A stretch of 64,000 nt of DNA, taken from the NCBI RefSeq assembly GCF_900186535.1, contig NZ_FYDE01000004.1, positions 496,001 through 560,000 on the forward strand. Reading direction: 5' to 3'. The notes below the pieces were generated by a model. That model saw nothing but the letters and a program-made list of their open reading frames with translations, did no database searches and was not told where the DNA came from. This DNA comes from Marasmitruncus massiliensis (GTDB taxonomy: Bacteria; Bacillota; Clostridia; Oscillospirales; Ruminococcaceae). The stretch's first letter is position 1, and every line of letters starts with the position of its first letter. The position numbers were made by a program, and so were the translations under genes. Positions 1 through 7,595 of this stretch are shown here, one piece after another.

Positions 1-474
1 AAAATTCACTTTTGAATTATAAGTATTGAGAAATTCTTTGTCATCAACTTCTCGCTCAGATTCAGGCTTTCTTTGAATCATGCCTTTCATCATGGCCATC
101 ATGACTTTATGGACAGGACTAAGCTTTTTGTAGTCTATCCCTCCGCGCAGATGGAAGAATTTTGTTCTTTCGAGAAGCTCTGGTGTAAAGTTCTTATTAA
201 TGATTGCACTATAGTCTGTTGAGTGGGGATTGGCCAACCCAACGGTAAACATAATAAGGTTTTTGCAGGGATTTTGAGTAACCAGTTTTACACCTGCAAT
301 ACCGCCTGCATACAGACCACCACCATATATAATGATGTCGTATTGACTTAGAACTTTTGGTTCAACCGTTTGGGCTGCAAATAGATCTGCATTCAGTGCC
401 GAAGCAATCCATTCAGCGTACTTGCGAGTTGAGCCGTACTTCGATGTGTATGCGACTAAAATCTTTTTAGACAT
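1..474 (-). CDS. Flavodoxin-domain protein, 3' end beyond window
   Basis: Reading leftward from an ATG at 474 the frame stays open to the window edge (158 codons visible). The N-terminus has the flavodoxin FMN phosphate-loop pattern (YTSKYGSTRKYAEWIA, residues 9-24), followed by IIIYGGGLYAGG and a second sheet IMFTVGLANP. This resembles HemG/protoporphyrinogen-oxidase-type flavodoxin domains. The start codon overlaps the stop of the upstream MarR gene by 8 bases, so the two are very likely translationally coupled. Such MarR-flavodoxin pairs usually handle redox stress; the actual electron partner is not visible. The 3' end is missing only because of the window boundary. Confidence 0.8.
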   Translation of the reverse strand, partial: MSKKILVAYTSKYGSTRKYAEWIASALNADLFAAQTVEPKVLSQYDIIIYGGGLYAGGIAGVKLVTQNPCKNLIMFTVGLANPHSTDYSAIINKNFTPELLERTKFFHLRGGIDYKKLSPVHKVMMAMMKGMIQRKPESEREVDDKEFLNTYNSKVNF

Positions 475-928
475 TAGCTGTCCCCCCGTTTATGTTATCT
501 AAATTTTCAAATATCCTCATTAACGAACCGCTTAAATCAGCAATTTCATCCATACTCATGCCAGAGAACATGTTGTCAATAAACTGCGTTGCAATTTCTT
601 CATTATCTTTGTCCCACTGCTCACATTGATCGCTTGCTGCTATCCGCATGGCTCTGCCGTCTTTCTCGTCGTTATAGACTGTCACAAAGCCCTTTTCGGC
701 CAGCTTCATTACAAGTTGCTTTGTATTTTGGTGAGAAGTATCGCAAGCTGCCGCAAGTTGCTTTAGCGTCGGTGGCTGTTCAAATAATTCCAATGCCAGA
801 ATTACAAACCATTGCTTGGCAGTTAGGTCTTTCATCTGCGAATCCATTTTGCTTTGAAGACGATTAGCAACGCGAAACAAATAGCCAAATACTGTCAATC
901 TTTTATCCATCGTATCGAAATCGTACAC
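467..928 (-). CDS. MarR-family transcriptional regulator
   Basis: Winged-helix regulator of about 153 residues, the normal MarR length. The HTH region (LKQLAAACDTSHQNTKQLVMKLAEKGFV) is followed by the wing (YNDEKDGRAMRI). A longer reading from ATG at 934 is possible, but GGAGG (935-939) directly abuts that ATG; the GTG at 928 lies 6 bases from the same SD, so I prefer it. The gene precedes and overlaps the flavodoxin gene by 8 bases. It probably represses its own promoter through the palindrome at 949-976. The ligand cannot be predicted from sequence. Confidence 0.85.
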   Translation of the reverse strand: MYDFDTMDKRLTVFGYLFRVANRLQSKMDSQMKDLTAKQWFVILALELFEQPPTLKQLAAACDTSHQNTKQLVMKLAEKGFVTVYNDEKDGRAMRIAASDQCEQWDKDNEEIATQFIDNMFSGMSMDEIADLSGSLMRIFENLDNINGGTANV

Positions 929-948
929 TGACATCCTCCATAATAAGT

Positions 949-976
949 AATATACTCCCTATATAGGTATTATATT
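949..976 (-). promoter_or_regulatory. Palindromic operator upstream of marR-type gene
   Basis: An inverted repeat centred at 962/963 has a perfect core CCTATATAGG (958-967) and further matched positions out to 949 and 976 (12 of 14 pairs match). It lies about 20-50 bases upstream of the MarR start, the usual place for an autoregulatory MarR operator. Binding by the neighbouring MarR protein is inferred. Confidence 0.5.
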
Positions 977-1027
977 ATCTATCTACATCCTTTGTCAATA
1001 AACATATAGGAAAAGACGATAGACCTG

Positions 1028-1048
1028 ACGCTTCCTGCAAGGAAGCGT
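1028..1048. terminator. Short hairpin, possible terminator remnant
   Basis: Perfect 8-bp stem (ACGCTTCC / GGAAGCGT) with a 5-base loop. No convincing T-run follows on either strand, so termination is uncertain. It separates the leftward MarR unit from the rightward gene array. Confidence 0.3.
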
Positions 1049-1131
1049 TCGGCTCGCAGGTAAAAGCTACCCCTTGACATGGTATAATAGATTCATCTAA
1101 ACTATAATTTAACGGGTAGTCTGAATTACTC

Positions 1132-1223
1132 GTTATGAGCAAACCGGGTAGCCCGGAAGCAGATTTGAGCTGCGCATAATGTTTAAAATGTTTATACCGA
1201 TTGGCTATTTATATTACGCACAG
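1132..1223 (+). repeat. Recurring intergenic element, copy A
   Basis: Begins GTTATGAGCAAAC, has an imperfect arm TGCGCATAAT about 40 bases on, continues GTTTAAAATG and ends with a TATTTATATTACGCACAG box. The outer arms TTATGaGCA / TGCgCATAA pair with one mismatch, and an inner CCGGG/CCCGG hairpin sits between them. The same parts in the same order occur at 12934-13037, 12339-12436, 18403-18446 (right part) and 32963-33039. It sits just upstream of the methyltransferase gene. Confidence 0.6.
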
Positions 1224-1285
1224 CCCAGAGGTCTCTTTAAACTCCGCATAAGGCAAGTAATCCATCTATAAGGGAGAGATATAAT

Positions 1286-2152
1286 ATGGCAAAGGCTGCA
1301 GCTCAAACAGGATCAAGTCCAACCATGATAGTCGCAATTGAGCAATACTTTCCGGAGGAGAAACGTATCATTAAAGATGATTTAGCCTATCGGATCCTGC
1401 CGTCCAGCATGAAAGGTATTGTTGGGCAGATGCAGCTGGACTCTGTCAGAAACTGGATGATTCAAACAAGCGAAAAAGAGTCCCCGGGTATTTGGGGAGG
1501 TATCATGTGCAGGAAGCGGTATATAGATGAAAAACTAATTGATTCAATTAGTCAGATTGACGCGGTAGTTAATCTGGGTGCAGGATTCGATACCAGATCA
1601 TATCGTTTGGAAGGTCTTTCCTCCATTCCGATTTGGGAGGTAGACCAACCCGAAACCATTAAAACCAAACAAAAACAACTGCTAAAGATTTTTGAAGACA
1701 TTCCTGCCCATGTTAACTTTGCTTCGATAGACTTTGACCACGATAATCTGAGCACTATACTGAGCTCTCTTGGTTATTCTTATGAGAAACGTACTTTTTT
1801 CATATGGGAGGGTGTTACTCAGTATTTGACGAATACGGGGATTCAATCAATCTTTGATTTTTTAGCTAAAGCGGTTTGTGGCAGCCGTATCGCTTTTACA
1901 TATGTTTGCAAAGATTTTCTTGATGGACGGAACGCAGATGTCTGGGAAAAAGGATACGATGATTATGTAAGAAGAAAGATTTGGATTTTTGGAATGGAAC
2001 CGGAAATATGGCCAAGCTATTTGAAAAAGTACGGTTGGCAGATAATTGAGGACTTAGGTTACGATGAAATGGCAGAGAAATATATAAAGCCTACCGGCCG
2101 AAAACTTTTTACATCGCCGATTGAGCGAATGGTCTATGCGGAAAAGTTATAA
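1286..2152 (+). CDS. Class I SAM-dependent methyltransferase (LCMT/PPM-like)
   Basis: 288 residues. Motif I VVNLGAGFDTRSYRL (94-108), the acidic loop WEVDQP (117-122) and FIWEGVTQYL (172-181) are the signature of the leucine-carboxyl-methyltransferase-like SAM methyltransferases (TIGR00027 type). The substrate is unknown. A GGGAGAG SD (1271-1277) precedes the ATG. The gene has no obvious promoter of its own and follows repeat copy A. A decayed second copy, with the same upstream DNA, lies at 18510-18812. Confidence 0.85.
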   Translation: MAKAAAQTGSSPTMIVAIEQYFPEEKRIIKDDLAYRILPSSMKGIVGQMQLDSVRNWMIQTSEKESPGIWGGIMCRKRYIDEKLIDSISQIDAVVNLGAGFDTRSYRLEGLSSIPIWEVDQPETIKTKQKQLLKIFEDIPAHVNFASIDFDHDNLSTILSSLGYSYEKRTFFIWEGVTQYLTNTGIQSIFDFLAKAVCGSRIAFTYVCKDFLDGRNADVWEKGYDDYVRRKIWIFGMEPEIWPSYLKKYGWQIIEDLGYDEMAEKYIKPTGRKLFTSPIERMVYAEKL

Positions 2153-2231
2153 AAGCTAAGAAAGAACTAGTCGTGCGTGGACATCTCAGTCTCAAATCGG
2201 GCCGACAATTCACCGTGCTGCCATTTCTCTG

Positions 2232-2254
2232 TCCAATTATTTATAAAACACGCG
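2232..2254 (+). repeat. Partial intergenic element (AATTATTTATA box)
   Basis: A CCAATTATTTATAAAACACGCGG stretch close to the SD of the next gene (bases 2232-2254) matches the right-hand end of the element copies at 1206-1223 and 13016-13037. The left-hand TTATGAGCA part is not recognisable here. Confidence 0.4.
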
Positions 2255-2273
2255 GGAAGGAGGCAATTTTACA

Positions 2274-3011
2274 GTGGTAATATACTATAGCGCAACTGGT
2301 AATTCCAAACATGTTGCTATCAAATTACATGAAGCATTTCAAGGGAAACTGGTAGATGTCTGTAACTTTGAGGAGCCTGCCACATTTTACTTGGAAGATG
2401 GGGAAACTCTATTTCTGGTAACCTTTAATTGTTTTTGGGGAATTTCAAACCACATGGAATCATTCCTCCAAAAAAGTGGATTTAATAATGTCAGTAAAAT
2501 AGTTGTTATTATCACATGCGGTGGATATTTAGGCGGAGGAGACGCCTCAATAGAAAAGCTATTTTTAGAAAAAGAACTTCCTAAGCCAACCGTCTACGCA
2601 CTAGCCATGGTCACAAACTATTCAATATTGCATGACATACCATCGTTGGAGATACAGAAAAGGAAATTGATCCATGCAGAAAAAGCTCTTAGTAAGATTA
2701 TTCAGGGAACGCAAAAACCTTATCGCAGTAGCTGGCTCATCCGACGATTAACGCCGAACATTCACGCTCGATATGAGAAAGCCCGGATCACTTCGCTCTT
2801 TACCGTGGACCGTTCCTGCATTCGTTGTGGACTGTGCGTGAAGAATTGTCCGGTTCATGCGATTGAAACGAAAGAAAACAAACCGTTTTGGGTGTCCCCG
2901 AAATGTGATAATTGCTTACGTTGCCTTCATCATTGTCCGGTTGCCGCTATCAACTATGGAGATTCCACCCGGAATTGTTTGAGATATACTTATGAGTCTT
3001 GTGAGAGGTAG
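2274..3011 (+). CDS. EFR1-family flavodoxin/ferredoxin fusion protein
   Basis: 245 residues starting with GTG, 10 bases after AAGGAGG. The N-terminus (IYYSATGNSKHVA) is a flavodoxin-like FMN loop. The C-terminus carries two 4Fe-4S motifs, CIRCGLCVKNCP and CDNCLRCLHHCP (about residues 183-224). Such proteins move electrons between a flavin and ferredoxin-type clusters; the partner is not known. It lies 2 bases before the LUD-domain gene, so the two are one transcription unit and probably one redox function. Confidence 0.85.
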   Translation: MVIYYSATGNSKHVAIKLHEAFQGKLVDVCNFEEPATFYLEDGETLFLVTFNCFWGISNHMESFLQKSGFNNVSKIVVIITCGGYLGGGDASIEKLFLEKELPKPTVYALAMVTNYSILHDIPSLEIQKRKLIHAEKALSKIIQGTQKPYRSSWLIRRLTPNIHARYEKARITSLFTVDRSCIRCGLCVKNCPVHAIETKENKPFWVSPKCDNCLRCLHHCPVAAINYGDSTRNCLRYTYESCER

Positions 3012-3013
3012 AT

Positions 3014-3631
3014 ATGGACGAAAGAATAAAGAAAGTAATTTTTAATTTGCAGCGGAACAATATTGCTGGATACTTTGTAAAGAACAAGGAAGAATTGCTT
3101 CAATTAATGGATACGTTGATGAAAAATGGTGAAAAGGTTGGATGCGGAGATTCCGTCACATTAGAGGAAACAGGTGTATTTGATTTTGTTCGAAGCAATG
3201 ACTTTGATTTTTATGATAAGCATCGATCCGGGCTGACATCGGATGAAAAGCGTGCAATCTACTTAAAAAATTTCGAGGTCGATACATTTTTAACCGGTAC
3301 GAATGCCATTACACTTGATGGGGAGCTATTCAACATTGATGGCAATGGGAGCCGCGTTGCCCCTATGCTATACGGGCCAAAGCAGGTAATCGTTGTAGTC
3401 GGTATCAATAAGTTGGTAGAGACCGTGGATGATGCAGTCTGCCGTGCAAGGCAAATCGCTGCACCTTTAGATGCGAAACGGCTAAAAAAGGGTACGCCTT
3501 GTACGAAGCTGGATAAATGCATCGATTGCAGACACGAACAGAGGATTTGTAATGACTTTGTTCTTATTACGGGACAGTTTGTCAAGAATAGAATAAAAGT
3601 AATCATTGTAAATCAAGCATATGGGTTTTAG
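3014..3631 (+). CDS. LUD-domain (LutC/DUF1121-like) protein
   Basis: 205 residues with the lactate-utilisation fold: GEKVGCGDSVTLEETGVFDFV near the N-terminus, then DTFLTGTNAITLDGELFNIDGNGSRVAPMLYGPKQVIVVVGINKLV. The C-terminus has four cysteines in C-x4-C-x2-C and C-x4 patterns (CTKLDKCIDC, C179) that could hold a cluster or metal. LUD proteins often accompany iron-sulfur oxidoreductases, which fits the flavodoxin/ferredoxin gene 2 bases upstream. Substrate unknown. Confidence 0.85.
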   Translation: MDERIKKVIFNLQRNNIAGYFVKNKEELLQLMDTLMKNGEKVGCGDSVTLEETGVFDFVRSNDFDFYDKHRSGLTSDEKRAIYLKNFEVDTFLTGTNAITLDGELFNIDGNGSRVAPMLYGPKQVIVVVGINKLVETVDDAVCRARQIAAPLDAKRLKKGTPCTKLDKCIDCRHEQRICNDFVLITGQFVKNRIKVIIVNQAYGF

Positions 3632-3654
3632 TCGGTAAAGATGACCTTATGCTG

Positions 3655-3703
3655 ATTATGAGCATAATCGGCAATCAAATGAGAGCCATATTATTTATAT
3701 AAC
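3655..3703 (+). repeat. Recurring intergenic element, copy C (short)
   Basis: GATTATGAGCATAATC starts the element and TTATTTATATAAC ends it, with only about 20 bases between. It separates the LUD gene from the next membrane-protein gene. Confidence 0.45.
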
Positions 3704-3721
3704 AAGAAGGAAGATTCCTTA

Positions 3722-4132
3722 ATGAAAAAATATGCTTTTCCAGTTTTAATGTGGGTGTTGTTTGAAACCTTAGCCGCCACATTATGGCTGACACTTGACA
3801 ATATATTCTATCTTTTCAATTTTTCATACATAGGTACCTTTCTTGCTTTGGGCATAGCTTTTTATTTGGAAAAGATAAAATATACCCGCAGCATCGTACA
3901 ATTCGCTGTCGGTCTTTATATGCTTGTTTATTTTGGTATACTCTCCAATGAAAATATGCAGATCGAGGGTTTCTGTTATTATTTATTCTTAGGGGTATTG
4001 TTTGTATTGTACCCTTCTAGAGCCATTCAAGCCTCCGGCTTAGCCGGAGGTTTTGACTCTTTGTACAAGCAGTTTCAGCGGTTTCAACTAGAGCTTTGCC
4101 AAAATCTTCCAGCTTCAGTTCGTGGTAAATGA
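3722..4132 (+). pseudogene. Truncated membrane 4Fe-4S (NapH/YccM-like) protein gene
   Basis: The first ~95 codons encode three hydrophobic helices (VLMWVLFETLAATLWL, YIGTFLALGIAF, FAVGLYMLVYFGI) that I recognise as the N-terminus of polytopic 4Fe-4S-binding membrane proteins of about 250-300 residues. The cluster-binding half is missing. After about position 4017 the frame runs into unrelated sequence (an antisense hairpin and a foreign fragment), giving a meaningless tail to the stop at 4132. It follows the flavodoxin/ferredoxin and LUD genes and may once have been part of the same electron-transfer set. Family assignment is from memory of the N-terminus, so moderate. Confidence 0.55.
4032..4050. 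terminator. GC-rich terminator-type hairpin at a rearrangement junction
   Basis: CCTCCGGC / GCCGGAGG stem with a 3-base loop, followed by TTTTGACTCTTT on the + strand and preceded by AGAGCC. It sits exactly where the membrane-protein gene loses homology. On the - strand the flanking 4051-4140 reads as an open stretch (ELKLEDFGKALVETAETA), the 3' end of an unrecognised gene. Confidence 0.4.
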
Positions 4133-4141
4133 TTCCGCCGA

Positions 4142-4456
4142 TGACAACTGCATACGATTTCTGTCAGCCGTGCGGATTACAGCGGTTCCACAGCGCCTAC
4201 TCCCACGCTCGTCAGCAAAACGGACACACAGGTAGTATTGAATGCCGTCACCGTTTCCGGCCAGAACGTGGAATACGGCAAAAGCCTCTCAAACACCACG
4301 CCGACCGGGTGGCAGGATGGCACAACCTTCACCGGCCTGACAGCGGGCACGACCTTTTATTTCTTTGCCCGGGTCAAGCAGACCGCAGCGGTTGAAGCGG
4401 GTGGCGTCAGCAGTGCGCTTTTCTTTACCCTAAAGCCTTTATCTCCAAGACGTTAG
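4142..4456 (+). pseudogene. Fragment of a repetitive Ig/FN3-like surface protein
   Basis: Open frame without a convincing start, from after a TGA at 4139-4141 to a TAG at 4454-4456. It reads APTPTLVSKTDTQVVLNA then NVEYGKS then GLTAGTTFYFFARVKQT, typical of repeated Ig-like/fibronectin-III-like modules of large secreted clostridial proteins. GC content is higher than in the neighbouring genes. No signal peptide, anchor or full domain set is present, so it is a leftover of a larger gene. Confidence 0.55.
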
Positions 4457-4467
4457 CACTTTGTTAA

Positions 4468-4506
4468 CAGTATTGGGAGCAATACTAAAAGTTGCTCCCA
4501 ATACTG
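4468..4506. repeat. Perfect 15-bp inverted repeat
   Basis: CAGTATTGGGAGCAA (4468-4482) and its exact complement TTGCTCCCAATACTG (4492-4506) flank a 9-base loop. No T-run follows, so this is not a standard terminator. It lies between the surface-protein fragment and the redoxin gene. Confidence 0.5.
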
Positions 4507-4578
4507 CATCAATTGAAATGGTCTGTCACGCTGATTTCTGCTCCGGAATTTCTTTGTTGAGTTCGTGCCAACGCTTAA

Positions 4579-5124
4579 CTACTTTAACAGTTGGGCTAAC
4601 GCCTGCGGCGTGGGAATATCTCCGGCGGACACGCCGTAATGGACATAATCCAACATCAATTTAGGGGATACCACAAACGTGGCAGGAAGTTGCAGTTCAT
4701 TGCCTTCATATGCCCCATGAGTAAAGCCGGCTGCGGTGGCCTCTTCAATTTTTTCCATTGTATATGCATCGCCCATTTTCTCCATAGATTGTGCAGGTCC
4801 AATCTCAAAGCGCTTATAGAGTGTCTGGTCCGGGTCGCAAATGATATCAAAGGGCAATTCCTCCCGCTTGAGCTGCCCTGCCAGCCGCAGTGGATCGGAT
4901 TGCAGAACGACCAGCATCTGTCCGCCGGAACGTGCGATAGCAGAATGAGCTCGAGCGAACTGGTGGATATCGAATTGGCACAAGGTACAGCCATAATAGC
5001 GCAGAAACAGCAGAGCGGTCTTCCCGGTCACCCGGCTCGCGGTCTGGGACAGAGTACGTCCGCTCTCAAAGGGTGTGAAAAAAGTAAAATCCGGCATCTG
5101 AACGCCTACCATGAGTTTTGACAT
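4579..5124 (-). CDS. AhpC/TSA-type redoxin (peroxiredoxin-like)
   Basis: 181 residues with a thioredoxin fold: GVQMPDFTFFTPF start, strand ALLFLRYYGCTLCQ with the redox C-x-x-C (GCTLCQ), then MLVVLQSDP and FDIICDPDQTLYKRFEIG, typical of AhpC/TSA and Prx-like-2 proteins. The cis-proline strand (QLPATFVVSP) is present. AAAGGATG lies just before the ATG. It follows the GntR gene (5201-5986) in the same direction with a 76-base gap, so it may be read through from that unit. Function in peroxide or thiol metabolism is inferred. Confidence 0.8.
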   Translation of the reverse strand: MSKLMVGVQMPDFTFFTPFESGRTLSQTASRVTGKTALLFLRYYGCTLCQFDIHQFARAHSAIARSGGQMLVVLQSDPLRLAGQLKREELPFDIICDPDQTLYKRFEIGPAQSMEKMGDAYTMEKIEEATAAGFTHGAYEGNELQLPATFVVSPKLMLDYVHYGVSAGDIPTPQALAQLLK

Positions 5125-5200
5125 AGAAACATCCTTTCAGCATGCGCATCGGCAGGCCGCCTGGCTTCGGCGTATTAGAACATGTCTTTATGCCGGCCCA

Positions 5201-5986
5201 TCAGTCGAAAATATCCATACCTTTGACGGGCGTAATGCCGAGCATCTCCTCTGTGGCCTGCCGCAGCGCGGCGATATCAGAGTTAATGATACAATTGTAT
5301 ATTTTATTGTGGGTATCGTTTTCTCCCAACGGCGGAAGACCAGCCTCAGCCCGGCGGTGGGCGCGGGTGCTTAGCAGCTGGGTAATATGACTGCGGATTA
5401 GCTGCTGAACCATGAAGTAAACGTCCTTATACAGCTTGTTGTGGCTCATTTTTACCACTTTATAGTGGAAATTAAAATCGGCGTCCACCACACGTTCGAG
5501 CGCTGCCTCATTGTCCAAATTGAAATTATAGTCCAACGCAAGGCTGTTATAGTATGTCAGCGCGACACGCAGCTCCTCCTTCTCCGCATCAGTGGCGGAA
5601 AGGGTCGCTAAACGCATACACTCATATTCCAGTAGGTTACGCAGCTGCTGAACGTCGTGGTAGCGATCATCGCCACTATAAAAGACAGAAATCTCACTGA
5701 GCACAGGCTTAAGAGAAAAGTTACAGACGAAGGAACCCTCACCCACACGGGTTTCGATAATGCCAAGGGTGCTGAGCTTCTGCAAAGCCATGCGCACACT
5801 CAGGCGGTTGACGCCGAAGATGTCGGCAAACTCAGATTCCGAGGGAATCTTGTCTCCCGCTTTCCAGGTACCATCCGCGATATCCTGTTTAATGGATGCG
5901 CAGACCTGATCCACCACGGAGATCCGGCTGATTTTCATTTTTCGGTTGGAAGCCCGGCTGCTAAACTCTTTTTCCACACGGTTCAC
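5201..5986 (-). CDS. FadR-subfamily GntR regulator
   Basis: 261 residues. The GntR winged helix (VVDQVCASIKQDIADGTWKAGDKIPSESEFADIFGVNRLSVRMALQKL) spans about residues 24-72, followed by an all-helical FCD ligand domain containing the metal-site pattern DADFNFHYKVV and a late histidine. The GTG start at 5986 has a poor SD; an internal ATG at residue 17 is no better. It lies downstream of the two enolase-family genes and the permease and is the obvious candidate regulator of that operon, with a sugar acid or related inducer. Confidence 0.85.
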   Translation of the reverse strand: MNRVEKEFSSRASNRKMKISRISVVDQVCASIKQDIADGTWKAGDKIPSESEFADIFGVNRLSVRMALQKLSTLGIIETRVGEGSFVCNFSLKPVLSEISVFYSGDDRYHDVQQLRNLLEYECMRLATLSATDAEKEELRVALTYYNSLALDYNFNLDNEAALERVVDADFNFHYKVVKMSHNKLYKDVYFMVQQLIRSHITQLLSTRAHRRAEAGLPPLGENDTHNKIYNCIINSDIAALRQATEEMLGITPVKGMDIFD

Positions 5987-6012
5987 CTAAAATCACTTAT
6001 ATTTATATATTA

Positions 6013-6041
6013 ATTATAACGCTTATTATATAAAATGTCAC
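6013..6041 (-). promoter_or_regulatory. Promoter of the GntR gene
   Basis: On the - strand, GTGACA (6036-6041) and TATAAT (6013-6018) are separated by exactly 17 bases, about 27 bases before the GTG start codon. Two more TATAAT-like boxes overlap. So the regulator can be transcribed independently of the upstream catabolic genes. Confidence 0.55.
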
Positions 6042-6244
6042 TCCTTTTAAGAAAGTGAACCTACGGAAAAAGAGCAGCTTTAAAATTCCGGCAGTAAAAG
6101 CAGTCCATAATAGGCCAACGTCATCCCGTAAAAGATATCAGCCCGAGGCAGAATTTTGTGGATCAAGGATACTTAAAAATATTATAATCCTCGGCACACA
6201 CCGCCAGCTATATGTGGATGCTCAGATTAGGTGAGAACAGAAGG

Positions 6245-6281
6245 ACAGCCACCTTCTTGCCGGGAGGCGGAAGATGGCTGT
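6245..6281 (-). terminator. Hairpin after the enolase/permease operon
   Basis: 12-bp stem with one G-T-type mismatch (ACAGCCATCTTC / GAAGGTGGCTGT read leftward), 41 bases beyond the stop of the 6322-7527 gene. The following CCTTCTGTTCT is only moderately T-rich, so termination may be partial. Confidence 0.5.
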
Positions 6282-6321
6282 TTACTGTGGAAAGGGGAAT
6301 AGCGCAAAAGAGCGCGCGGGA

Positions 6322-7527
6322 TTACTTGATAACGACCTTCTTGGCCTGGGCCATGTACACCTCGCTCATCTCCTGACCGATGCCGGGGAGATCGGGAACT
6401 TCATAAAAGCCGTTCTTGGGCGCATAGTAGTATTTGCCTGCTGTTTTAAACTTGGTGAGCAGGTTAGCGTTGTGCTCTTCATGGATAACGAAGTTAGGGA
6501 TGATAGCCTCTACATGGAGCGCTGCGGCAGTAGCAATGGGGCCGCCGCAGACGTGTATCTGAACGCCTACATCGTAAACCTGAGCCATATCGCAGATCTT
6601 TTTAGTCTCCGTGATTCCGCCGGTGTTGGCCAGGTCGGGCTGGATGATGTCCAAGGTCCGATCCTCGAAGAACTGACGGAAGCCCCAGCGGGTATAGCTG
6701 CGCTCGCCGGTGGCCAGGGGCAGGGAGCAGCGCTCCTTAATATGCTTGAACACCGAGGGGTTGCAGGGCATGGTGGGCTCTTCGTAATACATGATCCGGT
6801 AGGGCTCCAGCGCCTTGCCCAGCTCAGCGGCTGTGTTGGCATCCAGCAGGGAGTGGATTTCCACAATAATATCCATATCGGGTCCGCCCGCCTCGCGGGC
6901 TGCGGCGATTCGTTCTACGGAGCGGGCCAAATCGTGCTGACGGTAGCAGCCGCGGATCTGAGTCCCCTGAGTGGCGAACACCTCGGTAAAGGGCTTTTCT
7001 ATGGTTGGGGCAAAGACCGGATCGATCTTAACAGCGTCATAGCCCTCGGCCATGGCGTCCTTAACAACGTCGTAATAGTCCTGCGGATCATACAGCAGGG
7101 TTAAAGCATCATTCTTTTCAATGAGTTTCCGCCAGCCAAACTGGAGCTGGGAGGCGTAAGCGCGCAGCTTGTCATTGGTCTTGCCGCCAAGCAGCTTATA
7201 GACGGGCTGATTCAGGGCCTTACCCTTGATATCCCAGCAGGCGATGTCGATGGCCGCCATGGCGGAGGTGACGACTACGCCGCCGCCCATGCCCCAAAAG
7301 GTGTGGCGGTGCAAGTGCTCCCAGATTTTTTCGGTATCGAAGGGATCAAAACCGATAACCAGCTTGGCAAAGTCCTGGCATTGGCCAAAGGCCGCTTCAG
7401 AGCAGTTACCGTAGGCCAAGCCGGCCTCGCCAAAGCCGCTGATGCCCTCGTCCGTATTGACTTTGAGGGTAACGAAGCCCCCGAGCGCGCCGTTGCCTAA
7501 GTAGCATTCAATGCTTGTGATTTTCAT
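6322..7527 (-). CDS. Mandelate racemase/muconate lactonizing-type dehydratase (enolase superfamily), 1
   Basis: 401 residues with full enolase-superfamily architecture: capping domain to about 120, then a modified TIM barrel. Visible catalytic positions are K167 and D169 (VKID), metal ligands near E223 (VEIHS), E249 (EEP) and E275 (GER), with D298 (PDLANTGG) and H325 (QIHVCGG). This layout matches the D-galactonate/D-mannonate dehydratase group, so dehydration of a sugar acid to a 2-keto-3-deoxy acid is likely. Substrate cannot be fixed. It is the third gene of a leftward operon (9161-10351, 7596-9017, then this) and is paralogous to the first. Confidence 0.85.
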   Translation of the reverse strand: MKITSIECYLGNGALGGFVTLKVNTDEGISGFGEAGLAYGNCSEAAFGQCQDFAKLVIGFDPFDTEKIWEHLHRHTFWGMGGGVVVTSAMAAIDIACWDIKGKALNQPVYKLLGGKTNDKLRAYASQLQFGWRKLIEKNDALTLLYDPQDYYDVVKDAMAEGYDAVKIDPVFAPTIEKPFTEVFATQGTQIRGCYRQHDLARSVERIAAAREAGGPDMDIIVEIHSLLDANTAAELGKALEPYRIMYYEEPTMPCNPSVFKHIKERCSLPLATGERSYTRWGFRQFFEDRTLDIIQPDLANTGGITETKKICDMAQVYDVGVQIHVCGGPIATAAALHVEAIIPNFVIHEEHNANLLTKFKTAGKYYYAPKNGFYEVPDLPGIGQEMSEVYMAQAKKVVIK

Positions 7528-7561
7528 GAGTATTTGCTCCTTTCTTTCACTATGAGTCCCT

Positions 7562-7586
7562 CACGGCTAAATACAATTTAGCCGTG
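7562..7586 (-). other. Intercistronic hairpin between permease and dehydratase
   Basis: Perfect 10-bp stem CACGGCTAAA / TTTAGCCGTG with a 5-base loop, lying in the 68-base gap between two genes of one operon. There is no T-run, so an mRNA processing or stability role is more likely than termination. Confidence 0.45.
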
Positions 7587-7595
7587 GGAAGGCCA

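Noticed and set aside
1074-1088. TTGACA followed closely by TATAAT, looking like a promoter before the methyltransferase gene
   Set aside because: The two boxes are only 3 bases apart; neither finds a partner at 16-18 bases, so no functional promoter can be claimed.
1132-1223. Reading the intergenic element as a canonical attC site
   Set aside because: The hairpin is attC-like, but the RYYYAAC and GTTRRRY boxes are not in the expected outer positions; kept as an unnamed element instead.
6274-7104. Long + strand open frame over the first dehydratase gene
   Set aside because: It is the antisense shadow of a well-conserved enolase-family gene and its translation has no recognisable domain.
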